Assembly (NCBI GenBank): GCA_016200005.1
Contig: JACQFP010000061.1
Coordinates: 31,248 to 95,247, forward strand
Length of the DNA stretch: 64,000 nucleotides
Reading direction: 5' to 3'
Origin: Verrucomicrobiota bacterium
GTDB lineage: Bacteria > Verrucomicrobiota > Verrucomicrobiia > Limisphaerales > PALSA-1396
Below the pieces are notes generated by a model, which saw only the letters and a program-made list of their open reading frames with translations, did no database searches and was not told the origin of the DNA. Positions 8,840 to 16,969 of the stretch are shown piece after piece. A program made the position numbers and the translations under genes. Within the stretch, counting starts at the first letter, position 1, and each line of letters begins with the position of its first letter.

Positions 8840-9211
8840 TCAAACCGCCAAACTTTCACCCACCTGAAATCGGACAAAGCGACGAATGGCGATTTCGTCG
8901 TCCAGTTTTTTGGCCACGGACGCGGCATGTTCCTTGACCGTGACTTCGGAATTTCGTTTTACGAAACCCTGATCCAGCAAACAATAACCTTGGTAAAATT
9001 TTTCCAGTTTGCCTTCGACAATCTTGGCGATGGCTTGGGGAGGCTTGTTCTTCACCTGTTCCGCCGCGATTTCTTTTTCCTTGGCCAGCAACCCCGGGTC
9101 AACCTGGTCGCGTGACACGACAAACGGATGGCCCGCGGCGATTTGCAACGTGATGTCGCGCACCAGTTGTTTGAAATCATCATGCGCCACCGTCGCCTCC
9201 TTGCCCCACAT
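8840..9211 (-). pseudogene. tsf: C-terminal half of elongation factor Ts
   Basis: The reading frame gives DDFKQLVRDITLQIAAGHPF, then KIVEGKLEKFYQGYCLLDQ and RRFVRFQVGE. This is the C-terminal part of the short form of EF-Ts, the nucleotide-exchange factor for EF-Tu. The N-terminal UBA domain (with the usual TGAG..DCK.AL) and the TDFVAR segment are missing; the frame instead begins MWGKEATVAH. Four extra residues follow the normal VGE ending. A complete tsf must exist elsewhere if this organism is viable. Because an ATG and open frame remain, a truncated protein could still be made, but it would lack the EF-Tu-contacting N terminus. Confidence 0.8.
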
Positions 9212-9266
9212 TCTCCGCCGCTCAAAAAAGGGTGGAAAGATGCGTGGTCATCGGGGAAAGTCAGGC

Positions 9267-11015
9267 ATGACAGAGACAGTGAGTTCGAAATCACCCGTAA
9301 CCTCGGTCGAGGAAATACAGCAAGGTTGGCACGAGTTGAAGCTGCGGGTCGGTCAACTGGAAGCCGAGCGCAGTGCGCTCGAACAAGAGAACAAGGCGCT
9401 GCGCTTCCTGTTGGAAAGAGTCATCGAGCACCGGCAAAAATCCCACAGCGAACTGGTGCTCCTGCTGTCCGGCATGGTCAGCAAACTGCCCATCAATGAC
9501 GTCGGGGTGATCGTTTCCAAACTGGTGGAACACAACAAAAACGTCAGCGAAATCTGCGCCACGCTGGCCAAGGGCAAAGCCGACGCCGATTTGCCCCAGC
9601 CAGAGATTCTGAAGGCGCTGGACCAGACGAAGCGTGACCTTGTGGCGGCCTTGAAACCGGCGGTTGATGAATTGATCCAGTTGGATACGCCGTTGGAAAC
9701 CGCCATGTTGCGGTCGCTGGTCGAGAAACCGGAGTTGTTTTTTTCGCCGGCCGTGGTGCGGGCCAATCGTTGTTTCGTCAAAGGGCAGGTGGCGCGGGAG
9801 CGGATCGTCAGGGAATTTGGCGAGGAAGCGTTGAGCTTCTTCAATGACATGACCACCGATCCAAAACTGAATCCGCGTCCAAAATCAGAAGAGATAGTTC
9901 TGACGTTTAAAAATGATTTCGAAGCGTTGTTTCAACAAAACACCGCCCTGCTGCCGGACAAACGAGCGGGCCTGCTGGCGCTTTACCAGCGCATTCAGCG
10001 CAGTAAAGGTGAGCCGGCTCGCGCGCAGAAGAACGCTTTCTACAAACTGTCGTTCCTCCTTGAGTTGCTTCATTATTATGAAAACCAGAATACCGAAACG
10101 CCGGAGGGCGTCTTTGCCCAGCGATTACCTGTGCTGATTGAACATCTGGTTGTCCCGGGCGCGCAAGATGACCTGGATGAACAACTGATTCTTCAGGCGG
10201 AGGGCTTGCTGGCCTTCGTCACCAGGCCGGAGCATCGTCTGATGATCGCGAACAACGTCGGCAAAACCGGGCGTGCGGGAAAAACGCTGCGGTATGTGCT
10301 CAAGCTCCGGCTGGCCAAAAGCCCCGCCACCCAAAATGAAATCATCCCGGAGTTCGTCAAACATCTCCTGCCGTCGCCCCAAAAACCGCCGCCACCACCA
10401 ACCCTGGCGGCTGTTTTGCGCCTGCTTCACCCCGACACGCAACGGCGCGTGGTGCATGCCCTCATGGATTTTGACAAGCTTCGGCGGGAGGAAGCGGAGG
10501 CCTTGGGTCGGGCGCTCGCGAAGGAGTTGGGTCTCACGGGGCTGGAGCAGGAGGCCAAGGCACCGCTCCACGTCACGGCGGAGATGGAGCGGGAGATGGC
10601 CTGGGGCCGGATCAAAGCCATGATTACGGGCCGGGATGAACCCGCGGCCATCGCCGCCGCCATTCGCGACCGGTTGCGGAAAAAATACGAATCAGACGAA
10701 ATCAGGCAGAGTTGGATGACCCTGATCGAAGCGGACGCGATTTCGCTGATCAGAATCTTTTGTCAACTGCCCTATCTTCCCGATGGCAGCACCGATCCGA
10801 TTGCCCAGGCGATGATGGGAACCTACGTCATGCGGCTCACGCATGAGAAGTATGCGGCCACCTATATCAAAGTCGTGAACAGCCTGAAAAACATGTTCAA
10901 GGCCAAATCCGACAGTCCCACCTTGCTCAATTTTATCCGACTGGTGAAATGGGTGGATGCCGAGGCGGCAAAAAAACTGAGCACGGATATCGGGATGGCG
11001 GCCCCTGTGAAGTAG
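9267..11015 (+). CDS. Unknown large cytoplasmic protein with N-terminal coiled coil
   Basis: I do not recognise this protein of about 582 residues. After a short polar start it has a strong coiled coil (LKLRVGQLEAERSALEQENK, about residues 25-60). A long, mostly helical body follows without signal peptide or membrane segment, and there is a proline-rich hinge (QKPPPPPTLA) near the middle. The start is at MTETVSSK, with GGGGAAAG a suitable distance upstream; the frame is open further upstream only as readthrough. It stands alone after the gene fragments and before a converging PQQ-propeller gene. Helical repeats are possible, but no catalytic motif is visible. Confidence 0.7.
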   Translation: MTETVSSKSPVTSVEEIQQGWHELKLRVGQLEAERSALEQENKALRFLLERVIEHRQKSHSELVLLLSGMVSKLPINDVGVIVSKLVEHNKNVSEICATLAKGKADADLPQPEILKALDQTKRDLVAALKPAVDELIQLDTPLETAMLRSLVEKPELFFSPAVVRANRCFVKGQVARERIVREFGEEALSFFNDMTTDPKLNPRPKSEEIVLTFKNDFEALFQQNTALLPDKRAGLLALYQRIQRSKGEPARAQKNAFYKLSFLLELLHYYENQNTETPEGVFAQRLPVLIEHLVVPGAQDDLDEQLILQAEGLLAFVTRPEHRLMIANNVGKTGRAGKTLRYVLKLRLAKSPATQNEIIPEFVKHLLPSPQKPPPPPTLAAVLRLLHPDTQRRVVHALMDFDKLRREEAEALGRALAKELGLTGLEQEAKAPLHVTAEMEREMAWGRIKAMITGRDEPAAIAAAIRDRLRKKYESDEIRQSWMTLIEADAISLIRIFCQLPYLPDGSTDPIAQAMMGTYVMRLTHEKYAATYIKVVNSLKNMFKAKSDSPTLLNFIRLVKWVDAEAAKKLSTDIGMAAPVK

Positions 11016-11294
11016 CGCAGCTTCACAACGGTCGTGATGTAGTGGGCGCGGACCTCAGCGGACGATCGCGTAGGGACACGCGACGCCAGAGCGATTCCCA
11101 GACTAGATTTTGGAATAGGCGGCACCAAGCGACCAATGAAAAGCGCCGATAAATCGGACGCACACCAGACGTGTCGCGAGGTTTAACCGCCATCAGCATT
11201 CGCGAAGCGTCTGGAGTGCGTGCGCTTGAGCGCCGCTCACTTATTTTCTCGGAGATGACTTCTGGCAATTGCTGTTACGAGGTTAAGGCCACTG
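11016..11294. other. Intergenic stretch between converging genes
   Basis: I see no gene here. There is no convincing stem-loop with a T run for either converging gene. The stretch may hold decayed repeat sequence, but I cannot name it. Confidence 0.4.
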
Positions 11295-12548
11295 CTACTT
11301 CGCCGCCTTCACGTCGTAACACCAAAGGGAGCCGAAGTCGCGGATGTAAAGCCGGCCGTTGGCCACGACCGGATAAGCCCAGGCCTTGGACTGTCCGCGC
11401 TCCGGCAGGTTGGGCGGCGTGAAATGTCCCTTCTCGCGATACGCCTCCGGCGACGGTTCAACCAGCATCACGTCTCCGGTCTCGTTGTGGAGATAAAGGC
11501 GACCGTCCGCCACCAACCACGAGGCCGGAGTGGCGCGTTCCTCCCATTTGATCTGGCCGGTTTTGAATTCAACGCACAACAACGCCTGAGCCGTCGAGCC
11601 GTAAAAGTAGTCGCCGACTTTCACCACGCCCCCGATGCCAATGGGCAGCTTGGGTGAGAAGTACTTTTCTTCGGTTTCGAACACGCCGTCTTTCTTCGCG
11701 ATTCTGGTCAACGCACCGCCCGCGCGATACGCGCCGCTGTAGATGTCAGCGCCGTCGGCCAGCGGCGTGAGAATGACCGCCGGGCTTTTCCCCGCGGATT
11801 TGTCGTAACGCCAGAGGAACTTTCCGGACTTCGCGTTCACAGCGACCAGACCCTTGGCAAGGAACTGGACGATTTGCCGAACGCCACCATCCTCCACGAT
11901 AATCGCCGAGGCGTATGCGGCTTCATCACCGCCCGGCACGGGACACTTCCAGATCCGCTCGCCCGTTTTCTTCCGCAAAGCCACCAACGTGGCATTGCTG
12001 CCGCCCGGCGTGCATACGAGCGCATCGCCGACGATCAACGGCGATTCCGCGTAAGCCCACTCGCCGGGTTTGCCCCCGAAGTCCGTGCGGAGATTTTTTT
12101 GCCAGCGCACTTTGCCCGTGCCCGACTCCAGACACGCCAGATCACCATCCGAACCGAGCGCATAGAGAACCTTTCCTGCCACGGTCGGCGTGGAGCGGGC
12201 CGCGGGATAATTCGGGTCCTGTTTTGGATTGCCCACCTTGCCGAGGCGTGTCTGCCAGATTCGTTTGCCGTCCTTGACCGCGCGCGCCTGCACGAACTCA
12301 TTGTCGAGTCCCGCGTTCCCCAACAGATAGAGCCGATCTCCAACCACGGCGGGCGTCGAGTAGCCGCTGCCGGCGTCGGTGATCTGCCACCGCAGCTTCG
12401 GGCCGTCCTTTGGCCATTCTTGCAGCAGGCCGGTTTCCTGGGCAATCCCGTTACGCTGTGGCCCGCGCCATTGCGGCCAGTCGCCCGCCCCGACCGACAC
12501 AACGGTTGCCAACACGAGAACAGCCGGAATTCCAAACGATCGTTTCAT
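11295..12548 (-). CDS. Exported PQQ-like beta-propeller protein
   Basis: This 417-residue protein has a signal peptide (VLVLATVVSVGAGDW) followed at once by the hallmark WPQWRGPQRNGIAQETGLL. The rest consists of blade repeats with the pattern GD.LYLLG.., VRWQKNL, LVCTPGG and GERIWKC. These are PQQ-like propellers related to BamB and to the dehydrogenases. In Planctomycetes and Verrucomicrobia such proteins are abundant, and their role is generally scaffolding or unknown. No catalytic or cofactor-binding residues of true quinoprotein dehydrogenases are visible, so I do not call it an enzyme. It is transcribed away from the next genes. Confidence 0.85.
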   Translation of the reverse strand: MKRSFGIPAVLVLATVVSVGAGDWPQWRGPQRNGIAQETGLLQEWPKDGPKLRWQITDAGSGYSTPAVVGDRLYLLGNAGLDNEFVQARAVKDGKRIWQTRLGKVGNPKQDPNYPAARSTPTVAGKVLYALGSDGDLACLESGTGKVRWQKNLRTDFGGKPGEWAYAESPLIVGDALVCTPGGSNATLVALRKKTGERIWKCPVPGGDEAAYASAIIVEDGGVRQIVQFLAKGLVAVNAKSGKFLWRYDKSAGKSPAVILTPLADGADIYSGAYRAGGALTRIAKKDGVFETEEKYFSPKLPIGIGGVVKVGDYFYGSTAQALLCVEFKTGQIKWEERATPASWLVADGRLYLHNETGDVMLVEPSPEAYREKGHFTPPNLPERGQSKAWAYPVVANGRLYIRDFGSLWCYDVKAAK

Positions 12549-12885
12549 AATGACTGGATGTTTGCCGGCGAATTATTGTCCCCCGGCACCGCGCGGCGTC
12601 AAAACTTTTCTAAGAGCGCGTACGGAAATACGACGGCGAGGGGGATTCTACCGTTTATGTCCACGCTTTGGCGTGCGTCGGTCGTGCTTGCCGGCTAAAG
12701 CCGGGACGCCAAACGGCTTTTCCGTGCATGCTCTGACGCGCTGAGCAACCTCAAAGCGTGTGTTCATTGCAGCGCCGATGGCTTTTCTTATAGGTTGGAA
12801 TGTAGGTAACGGAAAAGATACGCTGCGCAGCACCGTAGCACTTGCATTTCTCAATCACAGTTTGATGCGCAAGCCCTGAAATCCA
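12549..12885. other. 337-base divergent intergenic region with a small hairpin repeat
   Basis: This region lies between the divergent propeller gene and the tandem paralogue pair, so it should carry promoters for both; I cannot assign boxes with confidence. Around 12688-12712 it holds CTTGCCGGCTAAAGCCGGGA, a six-base-pair hairpin. A similar text, CTTGCCGGCTAGAACCGGCT, occurs near 30309. That suggests a small dispersed repeat rather than a terminator. Confidence 0.4.
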
Positions 12886-13737
12886 ATGCAAACCCGCAAA
12901 TGGTGGCTAACGCTGCTGGTCGTCGCCGGAGTTTTGATAGCGATGGGCTTGCTCATCTTCAAATCACGCCAGCTTCCGCCAAGTCCACCGTTGCCGTCGC
13001 CAAATGGCTACGATGATTTTCTGAAGGCCACGCAAGTACTCACCCGCGATAATCAGGAAGCGCTTAAGTTGGTGCGGGTCGGTTTGAGTCGCTATTGTCG
13101 CGTGCCAACGATTTACACTGAGTCATACATGACAGTGCACTTGCCCGAACTCTCATCCTTCAAGGTGCTGGCACAAACCCTTGTTGCGGAGGGACAATTG
13201 GCCGAGAACGAACACCGGACGAACGACGCCTCGGTAATTTATCTGGATACGATGCGTTTTGGTCAGAAACTTAGCCACGGCGGGTTGATGCTGGATGGGT
13301 TGGTGGGCATCGCTTGCGAAAACGTCGGCTTTGTACCTCTGAAACGCTTATCGGCCAGTCTGGACGCCAAACAATGTCGCGAGGTGATTCAAGCTCTGGA
13401 AGCTTTGGAGAAAAACCGCGAACCGGCTGACGAAATCATGCAGCAGGAGAAACATTGGGGGAGTCGAACCTTGGGTGTGAAGTATCTTTTTTATTATGTG
13501 CAGAACTTGGTGCTGACTCGGACCTTGAACCCTTACAAAGCATCCATGCAAAGATTTGAGCAGAAGATCCAAATCGTGCAAATGCAGAATCGATTATTGA
13601 TGATTCAGCTTGCCGCTCGCGCCTACGAACTGGAAAAGGGCCACGGCCCCAAGAGTATCGCGGAGTTGGTGTCCGACTATCTCAAAGCCATTCCGAAAGA
13701 CCCGTTTACCGGAACAAACATGGTTTATCGACCGTGA
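12886..13737 (+). CDS. Membrane-anchored protein of unknown function, first of a tandem pair
   Basis: This 283-residue protein has one N-terminal membrane segment (WLTLLVVAGVLIAMGLLIF) and an otherwise soluble body that probably faces the periplasm. After the anchor comes the conserved PLPSPNGYDDFLKA. The C terminus is AYELEKGHGPKSIAELVSDY then IPKDPFTGTNM, a motif seen in many verrucomicrobial proteins of unknown role. The next gene is a paralogue that matches it along the whole length, so the two arose by tandem duplication. There is no catalytic motif I can name. Confidence 0.75.
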   Translation: MQTRKWWLTLLVVAGVLIAMGLLIFKSRQLPPSPPLPSPNGYDDFLKATQVLTRDNQEALKLVRVGLSRYCRVPTIYTESYMTVHLPELSSFKVLAQTLVAEGQLAENEHRTNDASVIYLDTMRFGQKLSHGGLMLDGLVGIACENVGFVPLKRLSASLDAKQCREVIQALEALEKNREPADEIMQQEKHWGSRTLGVKYLFYYVQNLVLTRTLNPYKASMQRFEQKIQIVQMQNRLLMIQLAARAYELEKGHGPKSIAELVSDYLKAIPKDPFTGTNMVYRP

Positions 13738-13759
13738 ATCAACTTCCTCAGACTCGCTC

Positions 13760-14656
13760 ATGAAAATTCAGAAACGGATCATTATTCTGGCGGTAATGGC
13801 GTTTGTGGCGATCTTGGGTTCGTTGGTAATAGCGGTCAAGCGTTCGCCAAGTCGCGCGCCGTTGCCGTCGCCGAACGGCTACGATGATTTTGTGAAGGCG
13901 GGGCTGGCATTGACCGGTGGTGCATCCGGCTACGGCTACATGACTCGTGAGGAACTTCGCGTGGTGGTGACCAAAGATGCTGCTCCGCTTGAACTCGTGC
14001 GAATTGGATTAACCAAGGAATGTCGCGTTCCGATTGAGTATTCAGTAAATTATCTCTGGAGCCACGCGCCAGAGCGGGCTGCGATAAGACATCTGGCTTT
14101 TACCCTTCTCGCGGATGGCGAACTCGCTGAAATGGAAGGACGAAACAGTGAAGCAGCGCGAGCTTACCTGCAGTGCGTGCAACTCGGTCAGGAAACTAGC
14201 CGCGGTGGAGTTTGGACAGACAAACTTGTCGGGATCGCTTGTGAAGCCTTCGGTTCGACTCCGTTACAAAACCTCCTGACGAATCTTACTGCCAGGGAAT
14301 GTCGTGACGTTATTCAGAGTTTGGAGACCATTGAGAAGCATCGAGAATCATTTGGCGATATAATGGAGCACGAGAGAGACTTTTCTCGGCGCGTATTCCC
14401 ATTTTATCAACGAGTTGTTGGAAGCATTCTGCGCTTTTTCAACTTTGTTGGGATAAAGCAGGCTGAACAAAAAGCTTTCCAGAAGTTTCAAACTCAAGAC
14501 CGACGACGACGAGAATTGCTGATTGACGTCGCCTCCCGCGCTTACGAATTGGAAAAAGGCCGACGGCCCAAAAGCATTGCGGAGTTAGTGCCTGACTACC
14601 TCAGAGCGATTCCGAAAGACCCGCTCACCGGAACGAACATGATTTACACACCGTGA
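13760..14656 (+). CDS. Membrane-anchored protein of unknown function, second of a tandem pair
   Basis: This 298-residue paralogue of the preceding protein shares the N-terminal anchor (IIILAVMAFVAILGSLVIA), the PLPSPNGYDDFVKAG block, the middle segment DKLVGIACEAFGSTPLQNLL, and the ending ELEKGRRPKSIAELVPDYLR then IPKDPLTGTNM. It carries an extra insert (GASGYGYMTREELRVVVTKD) after the first block. The start at MKIQKRII lies 23 bases after the upstream stop; the open frame before it is readthrough of the neighbour. Function is unknown. Confidence 0.75.
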   Translation: MKIQKRIIILAVMAFVAILGSLVIAVKRSPSRAPLPSPNGYDDFVKAGLALTGGASGYGYMTREELRVVVTKDAAPLELVRIGLTKECRVPIEYSVNYLWSHAPERAAIRHLAFTLLADGELAEMEGRNSEAARAYLQCVQLGQETSRGGVWTDKLVGIACEAFGSTPLQNLLTNLTARECRDVIQSLETIEKHRESFGDIMEHERDFSRRVFPFYQRVVGSILRFFNFVGIKQAEQKAFQKFQTQDRRRRELLIDVASRAYELEKGRRPKSIAELVPDYLRAIPKDPLTGTNMIYTP

Positions 14657-14668
14657 AGGAGAAATGTT

Positions 14669-15010
14669 ATGGCCAACTACATGATTGCTCAACTGGACGA
14701 GATTGAACCGGTGCGGTGTCCTTGCGGCTTCGCCAGCCGCGCCTTTGCAGCGCCGGACAATACCGTGGCCACGATGCACCTCGTGGAGATCCAGCAAGAT
14801 TCCCGCACCCATTATCACAAGCGGATGACGGAGCTGTATCTGGTGTTGGAAGGTGAAGGGCAGATTGAACTGGACGGCCAGTTGTTTCCGCTCAAACCGA
14901 TGACCGCCATTTTCATCAAGCCCGGCTGTCGCCATCGCGCCATCGGAAAACTGAAACTCATCAACGTGCCAATCCCCGCCTTCGACGAAGCAGACGAGTG
15001 GTTTGATTGA
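14669..15010 (+). CDS. Small cupin-domain protein
   Basis: This 113-residue protein is a single conserved beta barrel. The cupin metal-binding pattern is present: THYHKRMTELYLVLEGEG (H-x-H-x5-E motif 1) and FIKPGCRHRAIG (motif 2 with the last His). It could bind a metal and act on or sense a small polar molecule; the substrate is unknown. The start has a strong AAGGAG site. It follows the second paralogue by 12 bases and may be co-transcribed with that pair. Confidence 0.85.
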   Translation: MANYMIAQLDEIEPVRCPCGFASRAFAAPDNTVATMHLVEIQQDSRTHYHKRMTELYLVLEGEGQIELDGQLFPLKPMTAIFIKPGCRHRAIGKLKLINVPIPAFDEADEWFD

Positions 15011-15025
15011 GGCCGGAAACGCCAA

Positions 15026-15090
15026 CCCCTCCCCCGTCCTGACGGACACCCTCTCCCCCATCCGATGGGGAGAGGGGAAGGGGGGAGGGG
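15026..15090. repeat. GC-rich palindromic repeat
   Basis: Nested inverted arms are visible: CCCCTCCCCC pairs with GGGGGGAGGGG, and inside it CCCTCTCCCC pairs with GGGGAGAGGG around a CATCCGATG turn. Related elements occur at 18971-19007 and 42851-42910 in this window, so this is a dispersed repeat. It may also stop transcription of the cupin gene, though no T run follows. Confidence 0.7.
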
Positions 15091-15142
15091 CCGATGGACT
15101 GGTTGTACCGACAATCACTGGCAATTGATATCAGTTCATTCC

Positions 15143-15502
15143 TCAACCGCGATAAACGCACCGCGCAGTACAAGTCTCAGCGACGATCACTTCCGTCAAT
15201 AACGGCAGCTTCGGTTTCAATCGCTCCCAAATCCAGACCGCGACATTTTCGCTCGTCGGGTTTTCCAGACCGGGAATTTCGTTCAGGTAGCGATGATCGA
15301 GCTGCTCCCAAAGCGGTTTGAACGCCTCGCCGATGTCCGCATAATCCATCAACCAGCCGAGCTTCGGATTGCATTCGCCGGCGACCACAATTTCTGCCTG
15401 AAAACTGTGTCCGTGCAACCGCCGGCATTTATGTTTCTTCGGCAGATGCGGCAGCAGGTGGGCCGCTTCAAACTGAAATGTTTTTCGTAATTCCATTTTC
15501 AT
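15143..15502 (-). CDS. queD: 6-carboxy-5,6,7,8-tetrahydropterin synthase
   Basis: QueD converts dihydroneopterin triphosphate to 6-carboxytetrahydropterin in the queuosine/7-deazaguanine pathway. The family signature is complete: FQFEAAHLLPHLPKKHKCRR with the zinc His and active-site Cys, LHGHSF with two zinc His, and DYADIGE then LDHRYLNE. The ending LTEVIVAETCTARCVYR carries the catalytic Glu region. I start at MKMELRKTF (15502); the frame extends upstream, but only through low-complexity sequence. No other queuosine gene is in the window. It follows luxC by 105 bases on the same strand. Confidence 0.9.
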   Translation of the reverse strand: MKMELRKTFQFEAAHLLPHLPKKHKCRRLHGHSFQAEIVVAGECNPKLGWLMDYADIGEAFKPLWEQLDHRYLNEIPGLENPTSENVAVWIWERLKPKLPLLTEVIVAETCTARCVYRG

Positions 15503-15607
15503 ACAAATCAAACGGAGCGTTGGAGTGTTGGAGTATTGGATCGATGGGATAAGCTGTCCTTCATCCATCACTCCATCACTCCATTTCTCCATTACTCCGT
15601 TCCGTCT

Positions 15608-16969
15608 TCACTGTTCCCAATCCGTCCATGTCACCAGGTCGCCGAGTGCGGGACGACCGTCATGGCGCCAGGTCAGCGGCGGATTTTGCATTTGGCCGAG
15701 CGGGCAAACCCGTGTCACGCCCCAACGCGCCAGTTGCGTGGCCAGTTCCGGCGCTTTGTCTTCCGGGGCGGCGAGTCCGACCGTGGAAACTTTTCCGTGA
15801 ACACTGTCGGCGCATTGCAACGCCTCGGTCAAGTTGGCAACACCCTTCACATAAATAAACCGGTTCAAGCAGGACAACTGAAAGCGGGGATCGGCCTCGT
15901 AAACCACCGTCCAGGCGGTCGAATCTTTGCTGCACCAATGGCGCGTTTCCGGCGAATGTGCCGCCCGCACTTCGTAGAAGCCACGACGGGACGCAATCAT
16001 GGCGGCGGTCTCGGTGGCAACGGGGCCGCGTGGTTCGGATTCCTCGCGCCGCGCCAGTTCTCCGGCGAGCAATTCTGCAAAATGTTCGGCGGACACGCTG
16101 CCGCCGTGCCCGACGTAAATCACGTGCGGCGAAAGACAGCCCAGTTGATTCCACGCCACGATGTCGCTCGCCGCTTGCGCCACAAGGTTCTTCGTATTGA
16201 ACCCGGACAAAGCTCCGCTCGCAATGTAACCAAAGCTGACGCGGTGGCCGTAACCCAGCAAACGGACTCTTGGGGGAACGTGACACTGGATCTCGGCCAA
16301 AGTTTCGTCACTGCCGGTAACCGTCACGCAGTCCGCTTCATTGAACAGCGCTGCTTCCAATGCGGCGTTTCCGCCACGCCATTCCGCAATTTCCAGGCAC
16401 GTGCCGAGTTTCGGTTCGGCCTCGTACAATGAATGCGCCAACAAACGCGGCAACAGCGACGTGCCGCTGGCGCACTTCACGAATTGTGCCGAGCGGAGCA
16501 ACAAACCGAGCACGATGCTCATCAGCGTCGGGCTTGGAATGTTGCCGGCGGCGATATGCACGAGCAGTTCAGGCCCATTCGCCAGCGCAGCGCGTTTGGA
16601 TTTCTGTTCCTCGGTGTTCGCGCTCAAGTTGTCGAGCCGTTGGGCGTGACCGAGTTCCTGGATCAATAACGCCTGCAGATTCTCGCTTGTCAGTTGCCGG
16701 AAAAACGCATCCAGACCGGCGGCCAACACGGGAGCCGAAAATCCCGTGGCGTTTGGCCCTTGCTCCAACGCCATTTTGCGGAATGGATAATCCCCACGCA
16801 GCCAGTTTGCTCCCGTCTCGCTCAAGAGTTTGATCAAAGTTTGCGTGGAACGGTGTTGAAGGTAACGCTCACGATTGCGTTTAAGCGTTTGACACGCCTC
16901 GGTGATCAGCATCGCGCTCAACGTTGCCTCCGCTGGCAAATCGGCCATGAAATAATTCGGCAGGTTCAT
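15608..16969 (-). CDS. luxC: LuxC-type fatty acyl-CoA/acyl-protein reductase
   Basis: This 453-residue protein belongs to the LuxC family, aldehyde-dehydrogenase-fold reductases that make fatty aldehydes from activated acyl groups. Visible marks are the nucleotide-binding stretch LLVHIAAGNIPSPTLMSIVL and the active-site Cys in WNQLGCLSPHVIYV, preceded by AASDIVA. The start overlaps the MFS stop by four bases (ATGA). With the LuxE-like protein two genes upstream, it can form an acyl-activating/reducing pair. No luxA or luxB is present, so light emission is not implied; the aldehyde more likely enters lipid or wax metabolism, as an inference. Confidence 0.85.
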   Translation of the reverse strand: MNLPNYFMADLPAEATLSAMLITEACQTLKRNRERYLQHRSTQTLIKLLSETGANWLRGDYPFRKMALEQGPNATGFSAPVLAAGLDAFFRQLTSENLQALLIQELGHAQRLDNLSANTEEQKSKRAALANGPELLVHIAAGNIPSPTLMSIVLGLLLRSAQFVKCASGTSLLPRLLAHSLYEAEPKLGTCLEIAEWRGGNAALEAALFNEADCVTVTGSDETLAEIQCHVPPRVRLLGYGHRVSFGYIASGALSGFNTKNLVAQAASDIVAWNQLGCLSPHVIYVGHGGSVSAEHFAELLAGELARREESEPRGPVATETAAMIASRRGFYEVRAAHSPETRHWCSKDSTAWTVVYEADPRFQLSCLNRFIYVKGVANLTEALQCADSVHGKVSTVGLAAPEDKAPELATQLARWGVTRVCPLGQMQNPPLTWRHDGRPALGDLVTWTDWEQ

